Of a DNA stretch of 10,289 nucleotides, positions 6,832-10,289 are shown in pieces. The position numbers and the translations under genes are program-made. The first letter of the stretch is position 1. Each line of letters begins with the position of its first letter. The notes under the pieces are model-generated. The model had not been told where the DNA came from and searched no databases. It saw only the letters and a program-made list of their open reading frames with translations. The DNA lies in the NCBI GenBank assembly GCA_965364515.1, contig CBDTXZ010000108.1:1-10289 (forward strand), read 5' to 3'. This DNA comes from JAHEDH01 sp965364515. GTDB taxonomy: Bacteria > Actinomycetota > Acidimicrobiia > Spongiisociales > ZC4RG35.

Positions 6832-6862
6832 GCTCCGCTGTGTGGGCAGAGGCCACGTGAGA

Positions 6863-6876
6863 CGAGGCTAACCTCG
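6863..6876. promoter_or_regulatory. Short perfect inverted repeat before the CcoN-like gene
   Basis: CGAGG-CTAA-CCTCG is a perfect 5-bp inverted repeat. It contains TAACCT (6869-6874), a possible -10 hexamer for the plus-strand operon, but no convincing -35 is visible. It could be an operator or coincidental. Confidence 0.25.
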
Positions 6877-6896
6877 CCCGTGCCGCCGACCCAGAG

Positions 6897-8345
6897 GTGA
6901 AGGTGACCACAACAGCGACTGAACAACGGACCGGGCGTCGGGTCGCCACTGAGAACGTGGCCACCGCCCATCTCCTGGTCTCCTCGGCGTTCCTCGCGCT
7001 CGGAGGACTGCTGACGGTTCTGTCGATGGCGTCGGTCTCGTTCATACCGCTGAGCGGCCCACTGTCGTACGGACGGTTGCGCCCGATGACGATGCTCGTC
7101 GTGATGCTCGGGTGGCTCGTGCCGGCATTCTCCGGAGCTGCCTACTACCTCCTTCCCCGACTCACGGGTGCTTCGCTCTTCCAACCGAGGTTGGCTCTCC
7201 TGGGTCTGGTGGGATCCTCGGGGCTCACGATCCTCGGTGTGCTCGCGCTGTTCTTCGGGTTCGGCGACGGCGTCGAACCGTTCGGTCTCCCCTGGTATCT
7301 CGATGTGCTCATCCTGGGCGTCGTGTCGATCCCGGCCGTCGTGACCCTCGGAACGATTCGCAACCGGTCGGAGTCCAGCGTGTTCGCGTCGCTGTGGTTC
7401 GTCATGGCGGCAGTGGTCTGGCTCCCCGGCCTGGCACTGGTCTCGGCACTCCCCGACCTCGCAGCGATCGGGCGCCAACTCCAGGAAGTCGTCTTCTCTA
7501 CCGGTTTCGGCACGCTGTGGGTCACCGCAATGGGGTTCGGTATTGCCTATTACGTAGCCGTCAAACAGACCGACAATCCTCTCGCCAACCGCCAGGTCGC
7601 CAAGGCCGGGTTCTGGTCCCTCGCCTTCTCGGGCGTGTTCCTCGGCCCGGTACAGGTGGCCTTCGGCCCGACCCCCGATTGGCTCGACTCCGTCTCGGCG
7701 GTGTTGTCGCTCGCACTCCCGGTCGCGGCAATCGCAACCGCGGCCTCGATCGCGACCACCATCGACGACGATTGGAAGGACGCTTCGGAACGTCCCGCCC
7801 TCCTGGCCGTCGGGTACGGCCTCGGGTTGGCCATCGTCGCCTCGGTGCTCTCCGTGTTCGCTGCCTTCTCCTCGTCTGCGGCACTGGTCGGTTTCACCGC
7901 CTATTGGGACGGGATCCAGTTCCTCATCCTGTTCGGGGTCGGGGGCAGCTTTCTCTCGGCTTTCGCCTATCAGGCGATCCCGCCGATGACCGGACGGGAG
8001 ATCTCAGACACCGGGAGCGCCGGCAGGCAGGTGAAGCTCGTTGCATGGGGCTCGCTCTCGACGGCTCTGCTGCTCGCGCTCGCTGGGATCTTGACCGGGT
8101 TCTCCTGGACCGGCGGCTCGTACACCGGCTCGTACTCGGAGACGGGAGAGGGTTGGGCCGAGGCGATGGCGTTGCCCAACATCCTCATCGGCGTCGCCGT
8201 CCTCGGTGCGCTGGTCACCTTCCTCGGACAACTGTTGTTCATCCGCAGCGTGACGTCCTCGGTCACGAGCGGCGCTGCCACCACCCAGGAGGTGCTCGTC
8301 TACACCGAGACCTCTGGAGAAGGAGAAGGGGGTGATGACGCATGA
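6897..8345 (+). CDS. CcoN-like (cbb3 oxidase subunit I) membrane protein lacking heme and copper ligands
   Basis: This is a 482-residue polytopic protein with about 12 hydrophobic segments. Several stretches match cbb3 subunit I as I remember it. These are SYGRLRP (57-63) for SFGRLRP, an AYYL...LFQPRLA region (82-100), IAYYVAVKQ (216-224) for IMYYFVPKQ, FWSL...GP...PDW (239-262), and GRE (366-368) after the helix X position. Every metal ligand position is changed: T65 replaces the helix II heme b His, T202 the first CuB His, V252/Q253 the CuB His pair, and I340/F342 the helix X HxH. The only His in the protein is H25. It therefore cannot bind hemes b/b3 or CuB in the known way and is not a working oxidase or NO reductase. 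A structural, quinone-binding or proton-related role is open. The start is GTG at 6897, or GTG at 6903, which better fits the AGAGGTGA ribosome site. The stop overlaps the next ATG. Confidence 0.88.
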   Translation: MKVTTTATEQRTGRRVATENVATAHLLVSSAFLALGGLLTVLSMASVSFIPLSGPLSYGRLRPMTMLVVMLGWLVPAFSGAAYYLLPRLTGASLFQPRLALLGLVGSSGLTILGVLALFFGFGDGVEPFGLPWYLDVLILGVVSIPAVVTLGTIRNRSESSVFASLWFVMAAVVWLPGLALVSALPDLAAIGRQLQEVVFSTGFGTLWVTAMGFGIAYYVAVKQTDNPLANRQVAKAGFWSLAFSGVFLGPVQVAFGPTPDWLDSVSAVLSLALPVAAIATAASIATTIDDDWKDASERPALLAVGYGLGLAIVASVLSVFAAFSSSAALVGFTAYWDGIQFLILFGVGGSFLSAFAYQAIPPMTGREISDTGSAGRQVKLVAWGSLSTALLLALAGILTGFSWTGGSYTGSYSETGEGWAEAMALPNILIGVAVLGALVTFLGQLLFIRSVTSSVTSGAATTQEVLVYTETSGEGEGGDDA

Positions 8346-9094
8346 GCGACATCGCCGCCGCAGCCGCAGCCATGAACATCCCAGAGGAGCTCGTTCAGCG
8401 ATCCGCCGCTGCCCGAGCTGCCGCGACGGGAGCGTCGACCGACGAGATCATCGCTGCGTGGGCGGGCGGAGCACCGGCACCCGCCTCCACCGCACCCCCA
8501 CCGGAGCCGGAACCCGAGCCGACCCCGGAGGCAGCGCCCGCAGCGGCGCCGACGCCGGCCGAACCGGCGAAGCCGGTGGAGCAACCAGCTGCCGAACCGG
8601 CCCCGGTCGGTGCACCGGCTGCCTCGGTGCCACTTCCCCCGGCCGAGCCACCGGTGCTTCAGGGCCGGACCGAACACCCCTTCTTGATCACTGCGGGGGC
8701 AGCCGCATTGCTGGTCGTCGCACTGTTGGTCGGCTTTCTCGCCCCTGCGCTCCCGCAGGAGGGCAATGGCGTGTACACGTCGGTCGTACCGCTCAGCCAG
8801 GCGGGCATCGACGGACGTGACCTGTATCGAAGCGAAGGCTGCTCGGCGTGTCACACGCAGGCCGTCCGGCCGATCGTCGCCGACGTCGGACTGGGGCCAG
8901 TCACGATCTCCGACAGCAACCAGGTCCTGGGAGTTCGTAGGTACGGCCCCGACCTCGCCCACATCGGCAGCAGGGTCGAGTCGAGGTCTTCTCTTTTGTC
9001 GGTTCTGACGAGTTCCAGCGATCATCCTTCGTACGCGGGGCTCTCCGACCAGGACTTGGAGAACCTCACGGCCTATTTGTTCGAGTCGAAATGA
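8342..9094 (+). CDS. CcoO-like membrane-anchored mono-heme cytochrome c with the N-terminal module
   Basis: This 250-residue protein begins with the 31-residue module shared with the PetD-like subunit (13-43, IPEELVQRSAAAR...). An Ala/Pro/Glu linker (44-105) follows, then one membrane helix (about 114-134) and a C-terminal heme domain. GRDLYRSEGCSACHTQAVRP (158-177) is close to CcoO, with heme attached at C167/C170 and H171. YGPDLAHIG (201-209) also matches the CcoO signature. The canonical MPSY segment that supplies the Met ligand reads H228-P-S-Y here, and there is no Met after residue 11, so the sixth ligand must be His228, His207 or something other than Met. It should sit N-in with heme outside. 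The ATG overlaps the stop of the CcoN-like gene (ATGA), as expected for partner subunits. It is probably the electron donor or relay of the divergent complex. Confidence 0.92.
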   Translation: MSDIAAAAAAMNIPEELVQRSAAARAAATGASTDEIIAAWAGGAPAPASTAPPPEPEPEPTPEAAPAAAPTPAEPAKPVEQPAAEPAPVGAPAASVPLPPAEPPVLQGRTEHPFLITAGAAALLVVALLVGFLAPALPQEGNGVYTSVVPLSQAGIDGRDLYRSEGCSACHTQAVRPIVADVGLGPVTISDSNQVLGVRRYGPDLAHIGSRVESRSSLLSVLTSSSDHPSYAGLSDQDLENLTAYLFESK

Positions 9095-9113
9095 GAGACC
9101 GGGGATCCGTGCA

Positions 9114-10112
9114 ATGAGCGACCAACTTTCTGCCGCAGCCCAGGCGATGGGCATTCCGGAGGAACTCGTCCAGCGTTCGGCCGCCGCCCGCGCCGCCGAG
9201 GCCGGGACGGACGCGGAGACGATCATCGCGGCATGGGCAGGTGGCGAAGCCGCTCCTGCGCCCGCAGCGCCCTCCCAGCCGGAGCCGGCCGAACCGGCCC
9301 CTGCGTCCGAACCGGCCGCTGCGCCCGAACCGGCACAGGAGACTCCTTCGGCTGCGCCCGCTGCAGCTCAGCCCCAGCAGCAGACCACTGCCGCCGCCGC
9401 CACCCCGCCGCCGGCGCCTGCATTCGTCTCCCCCGAGGAGGCACTCGACTACGACGTGGTCGTGTCGGTCCCCACCGCCGGGCTCAAGGAGCGGACCTCC
9501 ACTTCGATCCCTCAGTGGCTCGTGGCCGCGCTCCTCGTGGTTCCCGTCTTCGGCTTGCTCTATCTGGCCAGCAACGGCACAGCCGACGCCACGTGTGACG
9601 ACTCCGGTGTCGTACTCCGGGTCGATCGCGCCACCGGCACCCTCGAGAATTGCGACGGTTCGGAGTTCACCGGTCGCGGCGGTGCGTCTGGCGGAGGTCT
9701 CGAGTTCGTCGCTCTCGGTCAGGAGCTGTACGCCACATGCTCAGGATGTCACGGAGCAAACGGCGGCGGTGGAGTCGGTCCGGCGTTCGGAGGTGTACTC
9801 AACACCTTCGGCCAATGCACCGATCACATCGAATGGGTTCGACTCGGGTCATCGGGATTCCAGGCCGCCGGAAGGAACACCTACGGCGACCTCGGAACCC
9901 CTGTGGCGGGAGGCATGCCCGGGTTCCCGAACCTGACCGAAGAGGAGATCGCCGCGGTGATCTCCTTCGAACGCATCCGCTTCGGTGGTGGAACCCCCGA
10001 CGAGGTCCTCACGGATTGCGGTCTGGTCGAGGCTGCACCCGCAGATGGTGAGGCACCCGCAGATGGTGAGGCACCCGCAGATGGGATGGCCGACCCGATG
10101 TCTGAAGGCTGA
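9114..10112 (+). CDS. Membrane-anchored mono-heme cytochrome c in the CcoP position, with the N-terminal module
   Basis: This 332-residue protein starts with the same module as its upstream neighbour (14-44). The first 13 residues of the two modules are identical but mostly differ in silent codon positions. A long Ala/Pro/Glu/Gln linker (45-105) and one membrane helix (about 133-152) precede the external domain. Heme c binds at CSGCH (209-213), and Met268 (GGMPGFP) is a good sixth ligand. Four further Cys (161, 180, 235, 302) could make two disulfides, unusual for this domain. Canonical CcoP has two hemes; this has one, and I see no close CcoP resemblance outside the cytochrome c fold. The C-terminus has about three APADGE repeats encoded by an 18-bp tandem. 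It lies 19 bp after the CcoO-like gene, with a weak purine-rich site upstream. It probably works as an electron carrier of the same complex. Confidence 0.92.
   Translation: MSDQLSAAAQAMGIPEELVQRSAAARAAEAGTDAETIIAAWAGGEAAPAPAAPSQPEPAEPAPASEPAAAPEPAQETPSAAPAAAQPQQQTTAAAATPPPAPAFVSPEEALDYDVVVSVPTAGLKERTSTSIPQWLVAALLVVPVFGLLYLASNGTADATCDDSGVVLRVDRATGTLENCDGSEFTGRGGASGGGLEFVALGQELYATCSGCHGANGGGGVGPAFGGVLNTFGQCTDHIEWVRLGSSGFQAAGRNTYGDLGTPVAGGMPGFPNLTEEEIAAVISFERIRFGGGTPDEVLTDCGLVEAAPADGEAPADGEAPADGMADPMSEG
10035..10084 (+). repeat. 18-bp tandem repeat inside the last cytochrome gene
   Basis: About 2.8 nearly perfect copies of gcacccgcagatggtgag lie in frame, giving APADGE repeats at the C-terminus. 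The length is a multiple of three, so copy number could change without a frameshift. Confidence 0.85.
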
Positions 10113-10113
10113 G

Positions 10114-10162
10114 TGTCGGCTGTCGGCTGTCGGCTGTCGGCTGTCAGCCATCAGCCGTCGGC
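10114..10162. repeat. Heptamer tandem array (YRTCRGC), right side
   Basis: Seven contiguous units begin 2 bp after the stop codon of the last cytochrome gene. They are tgtcggc four times, then tgtcagc, catcagc and cgtcggc. All fit YRTCRGC, the consensus of the array at the left edge. Confidence 0.85.
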
Positions 10163-10178
10163 CTCGAGCGCAGGACAA

Positions 10179-10289
10179 CGTTGCTGCCACAACCACCGTC
10201 ACCCCCCGGGCAAGCCGGGCCCGAGGCTTGGACTGCGTCGCCACGCCCAACACGAAAGCACCGTTGCTGCCACAACCACCGTCACCCCC
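10179..10289. repeat. Pair of 28-bp direct repeats, period 83 bp
   Basis: The 28 bp at 10179-10206 (cgttgctgccacaacc...) recur exactly at 10262-10289, where the window ends. Between them are 55 bp containing a small inverted repeat, CAAGCC (10211-10216) with GGCTTG (10225-10230). No gene is visible in 10163-10289. Two copies alone do not show what the element is. It could be the start of a longer tandem array or a dispersed repeat. Confidence 0.7.

Noticed and set aside
6897..8345. Active cbb3 oxidase or nitric oxide reductase
   Set aside because: Both need conserved His for heme and the second metal. Only one His is present, at residue 25, so neither activity is possible by the known mechanism.
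8342..9250. Firm assignment of the N-terminal module as an E2 E3-binding domain
   Set aside because: The resemblance is in size, a few positions and the linker type. It cannot be established without a profile search, so it is kept only as an idea.
10211..10230. Intrinsic terminator for the plus-strand operon
   Set aside because: The stem is only 6 bp and no T tract follows on either strand, so it is not convincing.
10179..10289. CRISPR array
   Set aside because: Only two repeats are visible, with a 55-bp interval. There are no cas genes, and the interval is longer than usual spacers.

Overview
The window looks like a respiratory gene cluster from a high-GC bacterium. It is probably an actinobacterium of the Acidimicrobiia type. 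That placement rests on base composition, the Ala/Pro/Glu-rich protein linkers, the two-heme cytochrome c encoded beside the Rieske and cytochrome b genes, and short intergenic heptamer arrays. It is an inference; there is no rRNA or other marker gene here.

Layout. Two gene blocks diverge from a 160-bp regulatory region (6737-6896). The minus-strand block (6736 down to 566) is one tightly packed operon of seven genes. In order of transcription these are a four-helix membrane protein of unknown family, a two-cluster [4Fe-4S] ferredoxin, a cytochrome b6-like subunit (PetB-like), a subunit IV-like cytochrome b C-terminal half with a long N-terminal extension (PetD-like), a Rieske protein, a large di-heme cytochrome c and a small three-helix membrane protein. 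Most junctions overlap by 4 bp (ATGA) or are under 20 bp apart. A separate lipoprotein gene (29-493) follows in the same direction. The plus-strand block (6897-10112) has three genes. One is a CcoN-like (cbb3 oxidase subunit I) membrane protein, one a CcoO-like mono-heme cytochrome c, and one a second membrane-anchored mono-heme cytochrome c in the CcoP position.

How they may work together. The minus-strand operon should make a menaquinol:cytochrome c oxidoreductase of the b6f architecture. It has split cytochrome b, H-x14-H spacing on the second helix pair and a Cys where b6f enzymes attach heme ci covalently. Its electrons would leave through a di-heme cytochrome c, as in actinobacterial QcrC. 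The ferredoxin gene inside the operon suggests a possible low-potential electron entry on the cytoplasmic side.

The most unusual points are these. (1) The CcoN-like protein keeps the fold signatures of cbb3 subunit I but has one histidine in 482 residues, and every heme and CuB ligand position is substituted, so it cannot be an ordinary oxidase. (2) Its CcoO-like partner has lost the Met heme ligand and has His at that position. (3) A 31-residue module followed by Ala/Pro/Glu linkers occurs four times: twice in the PetD-like subunit and once in each plus-strand cytochrome. This physically links the two divergent operons and suggests a shared cytoplasmic docking function. (4) The di-heme cytochrome carries, between its hemes, an insert with a duplicated 60-residue unit that starts with a calcium-binding-type DxDxDG loop. 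Together these features point to an undescribed respiratory complex or supercomplex built from a b6f-like core and a ligand-free, oxidase-like CcoN/CcoO/cytochrome c module.

The window edges hold heptamer tandem arrays (consensus YRTCRGC), also present at 498-525, and a 28-bp direct repeat at the right end.
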